27,331 bases of DNA from Pigoraptor vietnamica (GCA_943704525.1 CALSCQ010000070.1:1-27331); one strand, 5' to 3'. Shown: positions 8,479 through 21,154, numbered from the stretch's first letter. The notes: generated from the sequence alone by a model not told the origin. Made by a program: numbers and translations.

Positions 8479-11400
8479 ATGGCGCCGCCGACAGCCCCCG
8501 AACCCCCAGACAGCGACGATGACAGCGACGACGGCAGCGTCCTCACCGACTCGCTTGCCACCCCGCGCGCAGGGTCACGTGAGGGCGGTGCCGCGCGCGC
8601 CCGGCAGCCGCACGTGGAGGAGGTGCTTGCTGCGCTCCTTGCGAGTGCAGCGCCCAATCGCCCCCTCCACGTGGTCGCCGAGTATGCGCAGAGCACGGGC
8701 CTGCTCGGGGCCGTGGCCAGCCTCCTGCGCATGCTCCTCTCCATCCGCGCACTCCCGGCGAACCCCTACCCTGGCCTCGTGCGCCGCCTCCGCAAGAAGG
8801 AGCAGCTCTACGGCGTGCTGCGGGACGACGGCGACGACCCCGCAGCCCGCATCTTCTTTGACGCGGCGGAGGCGGCACCGGGGAGCCCTCTCGAGGTGTG
8901 GCGCACCGCGGGGGTGCCGGCCGGCACCGAGGTCTGGGGCCTGAGATCTCTCGTGCGCACCGTCGACCCCTTCGCCGCGCGGCTCGTGGCGCCTGCCGTG
9001 CTGGACGCCGCGCGCCACGCGATCGAGTCCGCTGGCGACTGCCGCTGCGCCGTGCTGCCGTCGCTCGCGGGGGCGTTTGTGCACTACGGCGGCGTGGCGG
9101 CCCACCCGACGCTGCTCCGCATACGGCAGGACTACGTGGTGAGCGGCGGCGACAAGGCGCGCGGCATTGCCCTGTTTGCGCAGAACGTTCTGCGGGATGC
9201 GTCGACGTTCGACTCGGGCGAGGACCGCGTCTTCCTTGTGCTCTGCATTGCCCCGCGCGGCGAGGGCGACGCGGCACGCTGGACGTCCGAGATGGTCTCG
9301 CGCAACCGCGAGGGCCTGCTCGCGGCCGTGAAGGTTGCCGTGGCCACGCGCGCGCGCATCTTCATCGAGGGGCTCTTTCGTCTGCGCCTGCGCGTCGGAG
9401 GGACTGTCGGCAGCGCCTATCGCCTGGGGCGGAAGGAGCACGTCTTCCACTGGCGCGGGCGGTCGTCCGGGGCGCCGGCCCTCGAATCCACCGCGGCGCA
9501 CGCGCACGAGTCGCTCTGTGATGGCGTCTTTTTCGAGAGGCGCCATGCGGAGACATACTCCTCGCTGTTCGAAGGCCGCCCCTCCGCGGCGCTCGCGTCG
9601 GCCGCCGTGCCCGCACTGCGCATGGCCATCGCGCGCGACGCCCACGCCGGCGGCATGCGGTCGCACGCGGGGAATCCGTACCCGGCCTACGAACGCGCGG
9701 CGCTGCTTGCGTCTGCAGAGGGCCGCGATGATGTTCTCGCGGATCTCTCGCGCGTGGGACGGACGGTGGCAGCGCGCCTTTGCGCCGCCGCCATGCAGGC
9801 GCACACTCTGGCCCGCGTGCTGGAGGAGTCTGCGCGCGGTGGTGCCCGCTCGTCCGTGTCGGTGGTGCTCTCTGCCGCGTTTGCCGAGTTTTGCGAGGAC
9901 GTTGGCGCTATGATGGGACGAAGCGGCGCGGCTTGCCTGTCGGAGCTGGAGGCGCTGCGGCCGGCCGTGGATCGCCGCCTGGACGCGCTCGCCCGTCACA
10001 TGCAGCGCCCGCCCCAGTCGTCCGCACGCGTGGGGCCGCTTGTTCGCCACCTCGAGAGCCTCGCGCGATATCTGAGTGCAATCGGCGTGCACATGCTGGC
10101 GGAGGCCGTCGCGGCGTTTGCGGGCGCGCGACGGTACGTCGCCGAGTGCGTCGCGGGCAGCGCCAAAGAGCTCGCGGCAGAGCACGCCACGGCAAGGGCC
10201 GCCCGTCTTGCCGAACAGGGCGGTGCTGCGTCACGTGCCCGGCTGGCGCGCCGGCAGTCGGTGGCCGGCACAAAGGGACGCGATCGAGACGCTCGTGGCC
10301 GCCCTGACCGTGCGCGCGCGCGAACAGTGGCGTCTCGCGACGAAGGCGCGGCGACTGTGGATCCGCCCCGCGCGGACGAGCCGTCGCTGGTGCTGGGCGT
10401 GCAGTCCGCGGGGTCCTCGCAGATGGGGCCGTCGTCGGTGCGCCACGAAGCGGCCGTCCTGCAGTACGCCGTCGACGTGCGGCTCGACGCGGTCTTTTTC
10501 GACGGCCTTGTGGAGGCGCTCACCGCACCGGTGCTTGCGTCGAACCCCTATCCCCTGCTCGTGCGGCAGCTCCGCCTCGCCATCCACCGCCTCGACCACT
10601 GGAGCGAGCCGGACGCATCACTTGGCCGGCGCCTGCAGAACGCGTCTGTGCCAATGGTGGAGTCCCAGGCCCACGTGTACGGGCTGCCGGGCCACCAGCT
10701 CTACGGTGCGCACGCGGCGGTGGTGCTCGCGGACGCGGCGACTGTGGAGCCGCTGCTTGACAGGTTCGCCGGCGCTGGCAACGGAAGCATCACGTGGCGG
10801 CAGGGCTCGGCGCGAGTGACGCTGACCACGGGATTCGCGGGGCGCATCGTCCTGTACGGCCGCATGCTGCCCCACCTGACGGACGTGGAGGTGCGCGAGG
10901 ACTACTACGCCGAGGGGCCGTCCCTCGACGACGCGCTCCACCTTTTTGCGCGCAACGTGCACGGGAACGCCGTTGACATGGTGGAGAAGGGGACGGCGTA
11001 CGTGCACGGTATGTGAGTGCCCCTTGGCGTGGCGTGTCTGCAAGCAGCCTGACCGTTGCATCTCCTCCCCACAGAGATACGTGTTGGCGACGCCCGTTGG
11101 ACGGTGGGAAACGCGATGGCGCAGCGATCCCTCTTTCTCGCCGACGTTGCGCGCGCGGCCGCAAACCGCCAGGCCATTCGCATGCGGGTGCGTACGCCTT
11201 CTGCAGTTCCGACTGCACCATCAGGCGCTGTTGACACAGTGTGCGGCAGGCGTACTTTCCGATGGACTGGCGATATGTTGCGGTCACTAAGCACTTTGTT
11301 GCGCGCTATGGCCCCGCCGGCTCTCCCGAGTGAGTTGCGCGCGCTGGCCTTTGTATTGGCTGGCGGCTTGTGCGGGCGTGCATATCTACCCACGAGTTGC

Positions 11401-12823
11401 GCATCTGTGCTCGTGCGCCATCGGTGTTTGTTGCTGAGTTGCGGAGTGTTTCATTGTGCACTGCTGGCGATGCGATGTGCCTGCATTGGATCGGCCACTG
11501 TGTGCTCGCTTAAGCAAGGCGGCTGTTTGTTGCTGTTGTCGCTGTGGGCATTCCCATAGACCTTTGACCGTCCAAAGTGGCCTTGTCTCGCTGCTGTTCC
11601 TATCAATGATACGCGAGTGGTGTTTGCTGAGGGCCCAAATGGCGCCGTTCGCCTTCCGTTGTCATCTTGTGTCTATGCTTGGCCAGCTTTTTTCCTTGTC
11701 CGATTCGCAAATTTTGAATTGGCGGAGGCTTATTTTGTTCGCCGGTCGCAGGGCCTTTTCGAGCATGCCGGCTTCGGCCGATCCCACGGCGGCCTACCGG
11801 ACTCTGTTTCGCACGCGCGACAAGGCAGCCCTTTGGCTCAGCCACACGGCGCCGGATGCGTCGGGCGTCGCGAGCGTGCAGGCTGCAGTTGCGCATGCGC
11901 GTGTGCGTGTGCGGGACGACTGGCAGGCCGGTCGAGTGCTCTCCGCGTACCGTTGGTTGCTTCTTGCCGCAAGGGCGCAGAAGGTGCGCCGCTTCGTCTC
12001 GTCTATTGTGCACCGCACCGCTTCGAGTTGTCAATGAGATTGTTAAGCGTAGGCACTTGCGCTTCCCGATTCGCCTAATCGCTGAGGTGTGTCATCGCAG
12101 GATTTCGGCATTGTTCCGAGCGTATGGCGCATGCTACACAGCGCGGCGGGTGATGTTGAGTACCTTTTGGGGTTGAATACGACAATTCGAGAGCTCGTTG
12201 CCGCCGAGCTGGAAACGGCGGATGTGGCGTCGGAGGTGAGATTTTCGTTATCTTCCTGTTACTCGTCTGCTGTTATTGTTAGGCCTAACATTGATTTAAT
12301 GACGTTACTTCAGATCCCCAACGACATTGACCTCGGCCTTCTCAATGAAATGTACGCCGAATATGCGCGCCGCGTGTGTGCGTTGCTGGCGACGCACTCG
12401 TGCACGACGACCGCCGCATTCAACGACGCCATTCGCGGTGAGCTGGAATTGGTTCTCTTTGACTCGTGAGTTTGTCAGTCGACCTAACATGCCTTGCTTT
12501 TCACAGAGCGGCTTGAGCTTTTGGTGGCAGCCGATTCGGCAAGTGCCGATTTGGAGCTTGTGATCCACGAGGACGTGAGTGGCCCCTGAATGCCAGCTTA
12601 CTGCCACCTGCCGTGCGTGTTGTGTGTATGTGTGTGCGCGCGCGCCCTTTTTTCTTAAACGTGTTTCTTATTTCGCCGTGTGCAGACGTTGACGGCGCTC
12701 GAAGAGATTGCCGACCTGCTTCAGTGCGTCGGCGACGGAATCGCAAGTGAAATGCACGCGCTGTGTCCTGACATGGCCGCGCTCGTCTCGTCCATTGTGG
12801 AGGACATTCCTTCGCGCCGCTGA
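8479..12823 (+). CDS. Large helical protein of unknown function with internal duplication
   Basis: I do not recognise this family. Eight exons (8479-11008, 11075-11187, 11250-11329, 11752-11983, 12101-12235, 12314-12437, 12507-12574, 12686-12823) join in consistent phase to give about 1139 residues. Strong donors and pyrimidine-rich acceptors support the junctions. The N-terminus is acidic (PDSDDDSDDGS). Two related modules stand out. Module A has NPYPGLVRRLR (near 95), RIRQDYVV (215), ALFAQNVLRDA (231) and ARWTSEMVSRN (265). Module B repeats this as NPYPLLVRQLR (689), EVREDYYA (803), ALHLFARNV (819) and ARWTVGNAMAQRS (850), with equal internal spacing. A third NPYP lies near 399. The rest is mostly helical with Ala and Leu; I see no membrane segment or catalytic signature. 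An alternative start at 8410 would add 23 basic residues resembling a mitochondrial presequence. A scaffold or tethering role is possible but unsupported. Confidence 0.72.
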
Positions 12824-13272
12824 GACGCGCTGGTGAAGGGATTCGCGAGATGCTCCCGCGCTTTTACATTGTGGGGTCAAGCAGCGGCGCGCGCATTCTG
12901 CACGTCGACGTAAAATGGCTCTTTACGTTGACAAGCCCGCGCGTGCGGCAACAATCGCAGATGGCCAAAAAAAAAAAAACTGAACATTGGAAACATCTGT
13001 TGTCCGAGGCCCGGTGAACCGGCGCATCGCACTGGCCGCATGGCTTGCGCCCAGCAAGGCAACCGCCGTTCGGACGCATTGGTCGCACCCTTTAGGCGAT
13101 TCCAATCTGCTTCAGTCTGTATGTCACTGCTCCAAGGTTGACTCCTTTTTTTATACACAACCTACGCAACCCGTCCAACAGTTGCGCCTAATGTCCGTCG
13201 CCCTACGGTGCGCCCCGCGCGAATCCTCACGATTGTAGCCGCACCTCTACCGCGCGGCACTCTCGTTCAATG
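12824..13272. other. Convergent spacer between gene 4 and the P5B ATPase, with a coding-like open frame
   Basis: This stretch follows the gene 4 stop and precedes the end of the ATPase gene on the other strand. It contains an A12 run (12967-12978). A plus-strand frame, one base out of step with exon 8, stays open from within that exon to about 13142 and includes EMLPRFYIVGSSSGARILHV. It may be an alternative 3' end of gene 4, a sequence error, or chance. Confidence 0.4.
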
Positions 13273-16200
13273 TCACGGAGGACCTACAAATATAATACAC
13301 GAGCGAAAGGTGAGCGGAAAGTAACCCGCAGTGACAACAGCCAAAACACGCGACGGCACACGTGCCTGCTTGTACGCGTTCTTGTGCTTCTTCGCGTCCG
13401 GTCGTCGCTTGCACACGCCCCGCGCCACAACGCGATCCACAAGAACGCGGTCCCACAGCAGCGCCAGGGCAAAGTTCGCGGCGGCGACGCAGCCGATCAC
13501 CACTCGCGCGCGCGTGGGAATCCACACGAGCTGGAGAACGCCGGTAGTCCAGTGTATGCGGACGAACACGAGGTACACGGTCAGGGCGAGAAGGACAACC
13601 AGTGCGACGATGTACAGCCGATTCGTCCACAGCGGCCGCCGGAAAGGGCGCCCTTCGCTGAATGCGACGGCGACCCATATAAACTGGAAAACGGAGAAAG
13701 AGAAAATGACCGTGTTCTCCATCGACGCGATGTTGTTTGCGTCGCCGTTCGCGGGATGCAGGGGCACGAACCACCCCTGCATGCGGCTCCAGACGTACAC
13801 GCCGACTTGCAACGCCACCGCGATGCCGACCTGTCCCACGATCGACCACAGCACCGGCGGCGACATGAGGCTCCCCGGCGGCCGCCGCGCGCCAAGCACC
13901 TCCGCCGGCTGCGTACGTCCCATGAGAACGCCGACCGTGAGAATGATTACGATGTCCTCGTAGAGGAACTGGTAGTCGCCGAGCGTGCTGGTGACCCAGT
14001 ACAGCAGAAGCACAGACGTGAACTGCACGAGCGAGTACAGCGCCATAAACTTGAACAGGGCGAACGACGTCACCAGCGAGCACCGCCCCTCCCGTAGTAG
14101 CATCGGCACACATTCGATCGTCGGACGCTTGTACGTGAACGGCGCCGCAACGGACGCCTCCGCCTCCGAGAGCGAAATGCCGACGTGCGCGGCCTTGAGC
14201 GCGCCGCAGTCGTTGGCGCCATCCCCGCACATTCCGACAGAGTATCCCAGCGCCTGCATGCACTCGATGAGCAGCGTCTTCTGATCGGGCGTCATGCGGG
14301 CAAACACCGCGCCTTTCGCAAGAAGTCGCGAGAAGGCGGGATCCCCTGCGTGGTGGAGCGCTGCAAAGGCACGTCCGGTCACTGCGAGAGAGTACGGCGT
14401 GGCGTCTGGCCGTCCCCCGTCGGTGCCACTCTTGAACGCACGCGGCACAAGGCGGCCAGGGTCCAGCACGCAGCGGTCAGGGTCGTCGACGTGGGACCAT
14501 ACGACCTACGGATATGCGCAGTTAGCTCCGTCAGAGCAAAACGAAACAGACTATTTGGCGACATTGTGCGCGCGACTCACATTTCCGCCCGTGTCCACGT
14601 CACCAAGAAACACGTGGTCTCCGGGGTGCACGAGCGCGCACTCGCGTGCCACGCTGACGGCCGTAAGGGCGTTGTCGCCAGTCACCATGACGCACCGAAC
14701 GGCGGCGCGGGAGAGCGCCTCGATCACAGGGGTGGTAGCGGGCTTGAGGCGGTTCTGCATCACCAGAAGGCCGAGGAACGAGAGACCGCTCTCGATGTCC
14801 TCGCGCTTTGCCCGCTGTGCGCGTAGCCACGTCATGTTCGCCGGTGCCGCGCGCCCGGCCATCGCGAGGACGCGGAAGCCCTCCTGCGTGTATCGCGAGA
14901 GGCGCGCGAGAACGTCGGGCGGGATGGTGGCGGGATCGCACAGCCCCAGGATAATCTCCGGGGCGCCCTTGGCGTAGATTTCCATGCGACGCGTCGACAG
15001 CTCCGTGACAATTACAGACATGCGCTGCAGGTGCGACGAAAAGTGGAACTGTCGCAATATGCCGTACTCTGCCGCGGGCGCGTCCGCAGCAGCAGCATCG
15101 GAACGCGGCGCTTCCGGCTGGAGGGAAGTACGGCGCACAAGGTTCGGAACGTCCGGGGGCGGCACTCCCGGCGGCCGCACGATCGTCGGCACGATGCTGT
15201 CCTCCGCCAGGGACTCGTCCCCGGGCTCTTCGAGGGACTGCGAGGGCGCGGGTCGAGAAGGCACGCGGGTCACACGTATGGCCACGCCGCATAGGAGACA
15301 GACGGATGGACAGCGGCGAAAGTGAGCAAGCAGCATACCCAGCGAGTGGCCTCGAACATCTTGGCGTCGAGGGGATCCCCGACAAGGCCGCCGTGCACGG
15401 TGGTGAGCGAGTGGCACGTGGCCAGCGCATACGTGAGGGGACGACTGCCGAGTGACCCAAGGTCGCTCACGGGCTCCTCAAACCTGCAACACCGTGGCGA
15501 CTGTGAGCAAAGAGAGCACATACTCAGACGCGTTCAGCCAAAAGGCTGCGGAGCACGCACCTGGCCGTTGCCGCGGCGACGGGAAGGGCACCCCACACAT
15601 CAAGACCGTCCTCGGTCAGCGTGCCGGTCTTGTCAAAGCAGAACAGATTCACCTTGCCGGAGACATTGACCCTGCCCAACACGAGTGATGAGCACGTGAC
15701 CGACACAGCAACCCTCTCGCCACGCGCTGTCCCCCGCCCGAAATTCTTAAAACACAATCGGACATACACTCCACGAAAGAGCATACGGGAGCGCACGCTC
15801 CCAAACAAATATGTGCGCACGCCACACACAGATGGGCGCTTACCTCGGCGGGCTGATGCAGAAGATGCTTGCCGCTTTGAGTCGCGCGAGGGCAAATATA
15901 GTGCCGATGGTCATCGCTGCGGGGAGTGCGGGAGGGACGACGATCGTGATGACGTCAAATGCCTTGATGATTGTCTTGCGAACCGGGGACTGCGGCGAAA
16001 GGACTGTGAGACACGAGCGCCCCTCGCACGAACAACAAGCTCAAACAGATGCGTCGTATGCGGTCCGTGTGACGAAGAGGGACGGGGTATCGACAGTAAC
16101 GAATGAGGACACGGAGCGAAAGCATCTCAGGCAGCGAAGGGAAGGGACAGCCAGGGGAGAAATAAGGGACACCTCAGTTCAATCGGCGGCCACAGTGTAA

Positions 16201-17258
16201 ACACCCATCGACCAAGAACAGACGGCGAGGGAACAGAGGGCGGCGTGAGACAGGCAGACACCACGTGACCCACGTCGTGCTCAATGAACGTGTAGAGGGC
16301 GTAGGAAAAGCCGCAGACAGCTGCGCCGGGTCCGTGTCAGCGCCGGGTGATCGACGTAACAGCACGCACAAGGCACGAGACCCACCGCACCCCGCAAGCA
16401 TGAGGACAAAGCGAAAGGCATCGCGGTAAAACTTGAACTTGCTTGGTCGCGGAAAGAGAATCGAGAGGACAAGGTTTCCCTTGGACGTCGCAAACCCTGC
16501 AATTCCATACGCAGTGAGCTGAGGCGACGCAAACCACATGGCCATAAGGGCAAGGCGCGGACAGAGGACAGGGAAACAAGCCGCCACTGACACACTTACA
16601 GGCATCAATAAACACGCAACGCGCGTGCGCGCACACACACACAGACAGCCTCTCCCTTAAATCGCAGCCTTTCTCTCACACTCCCTCACTCAGGCACGGT
16701 CACGCGCAGACACACGACACAAACAAGAGGGAAACGCACAAAAACCGACACAGGCGCACAGACACACAGACGCATAGACACACAGACGCACAGACACACA
16801 GGCGCACAGACACACAGGCGCACAGACACACAGGCGCACAGACACACAGACGCACACGCCCGAAACAAGGGAGAGAACGTAGGGACGCCTTTGGATAGGC
16901 ACATGAAACATGTTGCCACCACAGCAGGCAGCGCACGAACCTGTTCGGATGACAAGCGCGCGAACACGGTCGACGCCGTGGCCGCGCGTCTGGATCACAC
17001 GGGTGCCGGAGAACAGCGTGCTCTTCCTGTCCAGCTCGTCGGCGTACAGACGATCGCCGCCGTCGGAACTCAGCGCCACCTTGCTCACCGGCACGCTCTC
17101 ACCTGCACAATATCGGAATGCTCGTGAGCAGACAGTTGCGGCCGCGGCGTAATATAACTGCGATACCTGGACACGCACGCGCACACGCACACTCGCACAC
17201 ATACACATGCACACACGCACATACTCACACACACACACACGCACATGCACCCGCATAT

Positions 17259-17337
<79 letters not shown>

Positions 17338-19660
17338 AAAAGAACGAACGCGTAGATACGAGGGCGCTTGGACTCATGCGCAATCACGCACCACAACACA
17401 CGAGCATCTCCCACGCCGAACACACTAACCAGTCAGCATGCTCTCATTCACGATGCACTTCCCGCGCAGTAGCACGGCGTCGCACGGGAGCGTGAAACCC
17501 TCCTGTGGAAGCGCGAAGACGTCCCCGGGAACAAGCGCTTCGGACGACACCGTCACAACTGCGAATAACACAACACGCGTCACGGAGTGCCAATCCGCCA
17601 CACGAACGACTGTTGAACTCCACAGGCGCACACCGGCCCTCGCAAGACGGCACTACAAGCAAAGTCGCAGTGCCCTGATTGCTCCCTCAGGGTAGGGTGA
17701 GGACGCAGGATGCAGACCGAGCGACGGGTGGTGGAAGGGACTGCCACTAAAGAGAGGTGCAAGTGTGCGAAACCCACAATCCGTCCCGCGAAGCACTTGG
17801 ACGTCGCAGCTGAACATCGCCATGCGGCGCAGATTCGACTGATTCTGCGGTGGAGAAGGCTCAACGACGCCGCTCACAAACAGACGCACTGCTACAACAG
17901 CGCACACTCTCACACGGAGACACTCCTCAAATGAACGCAATTCATAAGACTTTCAGCCGCCGCCACAAAAAACAGCGCAAGTTGCTCTCCGCAGACACAT
18001 ACTTGCACCGCACGCACACACACACGCACAATCACTTAAGTCGCTTAAGGCGCACGCCCAGCGAGCCCAACGATCGTTCGCAGCACGCACCTTGCGCATT
18101 TCGACCAGTGTGATGCCCGCCGAAATGGCCGACACGCACAGGATGCACACGGCATAGACGGTGTAGGGCTCCAGCATCCACACAATGACGCTGCAGATCT
18201 GGAAGAGGTAGAACGGATGCAGCACCTGCGCCCGCACGCCAGTAGGATGTGTCACGACGACATACAGCGCAGGCAAAGGACACAGACGCAACAACATGAA
18301 CACTTCATCGAGTGCGTCGCCTTCAACGTGGGCCACATGGGCACGCTCGCACGGAGAGACATGTGGCTCTGCGATTGCACGTGCCTCCTCGAACAGCAGC
18401 CGCAGGTACGGCTTGACGCGGACGTCAATCTGGTTGGCCCCGTGGAGGCGCAGGCGGCGCTCGTGCAGGGCGCTCGAGAGACCGGCCTCGCCCGCCGCCT
18501 GCATCTGAGCGACTGTCGCGCGGTACTCATCGCCCCTGCGGCCGGCCATGCGTCAGCCGCGGTCTCAGCACGCGCGCGCTCACGTGGGCCGCGAGTGAAG
18601 CGCCCAAGCAATTCAAGGTGCCACACGCAGACCGAAGGCACACGAAACCGTACACAAAGAAAAACACCCACCCGAGCTGCACGAAACCGTGCTGGCCCTC
18701 GTCATACACGAAGCGCTGGTGCTTGTGCTCGAACAGACGCACCGTATCGGCATCGTCGCGAGGCGCCACCTGTGGAGGCACGCCGAGGTAAGCGCAATGC
18801 AGGCGGCCCACTGCCATGGGCTGCCATCGAGTGCCTCAATCGCATGCACCTCACGGGCACAGCACACATCGCGCGCAGTGCACACACCCCGGGCGAAGAC
18901 AGGAGCGGCGCGGTCTCCAAGGCACCGTCGGCGTCGTCCAAGCCAACCGCCGCAATGGCACCCGATTCGCCGCGCGTGCGACAAAGTGGACGTTCGCCGA
19001 GGGAGCCCTGCGCGGGGCGCGCGTGCGCTGCGGCGGCGGGGACGCGGACTGCTTCGACGGCCTCGAGCGAGTACTCGCCATCCACATTCTGAGTGCAGGC
19101 GCCAGCATCACAATTTCATACCAATATGCCGCAGACAACAGACAACCACTGCCGCGTTCATCACTCACGAAGGAAGCGCAAGTGACACGCACCAGTGTCA
19201 GCACAAGGTGCAGATTGTACGGACACGCGCACGCGCGCACAAGTCGACAATGCACACGTGCCGCCAAACTACCCACCACGACCAGGACACGGCGCGCACT
19301 CGCCAGAGCGCACGGTGACATGGAGAGGCGGACAAACGCGCGCGGCGACCACCGGCAGACAACGAGCACAAGGCCGCCGGTTGCGATGCAGAGGGCGCCA
19401 AGAAGCAGCAGTCGCAGCACGCTCCATTCGTACCCACGCACGCTCTGAAGAGGGACGAAATGAGCGCACGGCGCACGAACAGAGAGCGTACGCATGGAAG
19501 CAAATCCGCCGTCACCTGTCTCAGTGGGAGTCAGCACAGTTGCACACCGCAGACTCACGGCAATAGAGGGGACGGGGCTATCGTCCCGCGCAGGCTCCTG
19601 CAGCACCACGTGACCCGCATCGGTGACGGCCGGGGCCGCCGGCTTCGACGCCGCGCGCAT
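13273..19660 (-). CDS. ATP13A: P5B-type transport ATPase (ATP13A2-like)
   Basis: P5B ATPases such as human ATP13A2 export polyamines from late endosomes and lysosomes. Sixteen exons (19559-19660, 19277-19444, 18888-19088, 18672-18769, 18385-18535, 18091-18225, 17778-17844, 17430-17558, 16941-17102, 16386-16496, 16274-16320, 15844-15989, 15561-15671, 15339-15483, 14581-15237, 13273-14505) give about 1220 residues, the usual size. In order: the P5-type N-terminal hydrophobic segment ([20 protein letters not shown]), [10 protein letters not shown]-domain [10 protein letters not shown] and TGES (350-353), the P5B signature PPALPAAM in M4 (476), the phosphorylation site DKTGTLTE (Asp519), [20 protein letters not shown], the nucleotide-binding KGAPE, MVTGDN and GDGANDC, then the C-terminal membrane helices. 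PPALP rather than PPELP separates P5B from ER P5A. All catalytic residues are present. Intron 5 uses a GC donor. Introns 8 and 9 hold long CA and 16-bp repeats. The start at 19660 is the first ATG in frame. Confidence 0.96.
16741..16852. repeat. 16-bp minisatellite in P5B intron 9
   Basis: About seven imperfect copies of a 16-base unit (gacacacaggcgcaca) with ggcg/gacg variants, set in a CA-rich intron of 444 bp. ORFs rich in Cys and Val across it are repeat artefacts. Confidence 0.9.
17260..17333. repeat. (CA)37 microsatellite in P5B intron 8
   Basis: A perfect CA array preceded by degenerate CA repeats from 17170. It lies between the exons that encode TGES and the following A-domain part. 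Confidence 0.97.
18226..18384 (-). other. Probable GC-AG intron (P5B intron 5)
   Basis: The donor is GAG|GCACGT and the acceptor gcgcag|GTG. The joint in phase 0 gives [14 protein letters not shown], the conserved sequence at this point in P5B ATPases. No GT nearby gives the correct frame. Confidence 0.75.
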
Positions 19661-19969
19661 GGGGCAATGGGACTGACGCACGGCGGCAGGCGACTGAAGG
19701 GGACACGAAGGACGCGACGGCCCGCGCGGCACGACTGCAGATGAGCCTGCCACTGCGCCCCGCAGACGGAGGAAGGCGCTCTCTCAGAGCCACACCGTGC
19801 GCAGACAGCAAACAATGGCGTGTGACGACGAAGTGAAGAGGGACGTTCCGTTATCACATAGGCGGGTTTGGAGAGACCACAAGCCCAGTGACGTAACACA
19901 GTAACTGGCGGATGGTGACGTTGGTAGGGCGTCAGGCGAGCCCATGTAAATTGCAAAAACCCTCATTAG

Positions 19970-20389
19970 CCGAGCCCACCACACGGCCTGCGGCGGGAGG
20001 ATTGGATTGTCGCCGCCGACGCGGCGCTGGCCCACGGACGGCAGTCAGCCACTGAGTCGCTATGCTTCGGTCGCCACTTTCACCATGCGCAATGGACGTT
20101 TCTTGAGGCGCACTTCGTGTGCACGATTGCGTACGCTGGAGTGCGAACGCCTTGTATGCGTGGATCCTCTTCAACCCACCGTGCCGCTTACTCGTCCTGC
20201 TGGTCAACTTCACGTGACGACGGGAGGCAGTCGAGTGAGAGGGGGAGTGCCATGTGGCGAAGGACACAATGGCCGGCCCTTCGCGGTTGCCGTGTTGTGC
20301 GCACTCTGGCACGTGCGATGCGTACAAGCGCGGAGTGGGACCACAGGAGGGCTCGTTTGCGGTGGGTGTGCGCCGACCTCGAGTGTTAG
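19970..20389 (+). pseudogene. Coding-like segment with a probable frame break
   Basis: After a stop at 19967 a frame opens with protein-like sequence ([16 protein letters not shown], then [20 protein letters not shown]) up to about 20130. Its quality then drops to Ser/Arg-rich residues, while a neighbouring frame reads [20 protein letters not shown] and stops at 20217. This looks like one membrane-associated coding fragment broken by a shift of one or two bases, preceded by an acceptor-like cattag. I do not recognise the family. It may be a gene relic, an exon of an undetected gene, or chance. Confidence 0.25.
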
Positions 20390-20396
20390 AGCATGT

Positions 20397-20960
20397 GTGT
20401 GCGTGTGTGTGTGCGTGCGTGTGAGTGTGTGTGAGTGTGTGTGTGTGGAGTGGTGTGTGTGTGCGTGCGTGTGTGTGTGTGTGTGTATGTGTGTGTCTGT
20501 GTGTCTGTGCGTACGCGTGCGCTTGCGTGTGTCAGTAGTAGTGTCATTAGTGCCAGTGCCTGTGTGCCGGTGTGTGTGCGTGTATGTATGTGTGTGCGTG
20601 GGCACGTGTGTATGCCGGGGTGCATGTGTGTATGTCTGGTTGCCGGCGTGTGTATGACAGTGTGTGTTGGTGCGTTGTGCGTGCCTGTGTGCGCTCGCAA
20701 GCATGTGTCGTGAATGTACACCGTGTGTGCTGGCGTGTCTACATGTCGCGTGTCAGGCAGTTGGTTTGTCCCACGTAGTACGCGTGTGCGCGCTGTGTGT
20801 GTCGTGAATGTGTGCTGAGTGTGTGCGTGTCAGTCATGTCGGGGTTTGCTCTGCATACATGCGCGCATGTGCGCGCTGTGTGTCTCGTGAATGTGCGCGT
20901 GTGTGCGTGTCAGTCTCATGTCGGTCTGTTCTGCTTACATGCGCGCATGTGTGCGTGTGT
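20397..20960. repeat. Long degenerate GT-rich block
   Basis: About 560 bases dominated by GTGTGC, GTGTGT and GTGCGT on the plus strand. It is the strand-mirror of the CA-rich block at 21155-21725. Confidence 0.92.
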
Positions 20961-21154
20961 ACATGTGTTTGCGAATGGTTTGGTGGCAGCAGGGTCAGTG
21001 GGGTATCGCGCGCAGCCATTGCTCTGCACTCACCGCCCGGCTTCATGCCGGTACTAAAAGTGAATTGTTCGTGCGCGCCAAGTTCAGTGCCGTTGTTATG
21101 TGCCAATATTTGTGCAAACGAGAACAGAGGCGCGCGGTGCACACCCGCGAGCCA

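Noticed and set aside
8575-10185. A 536-residue minus-strand ORF
   Set aside because: It is antisense to gene 4 exon 1, Arg/Gln-rich and without motifs; such shadow frames are expected in DNA with GC-rich third codon positions.
16690-17334. Cys/Val-rich ORFs over the P5B introns
   Set aside because: They are translations of CA/GT repeats, not proteins.
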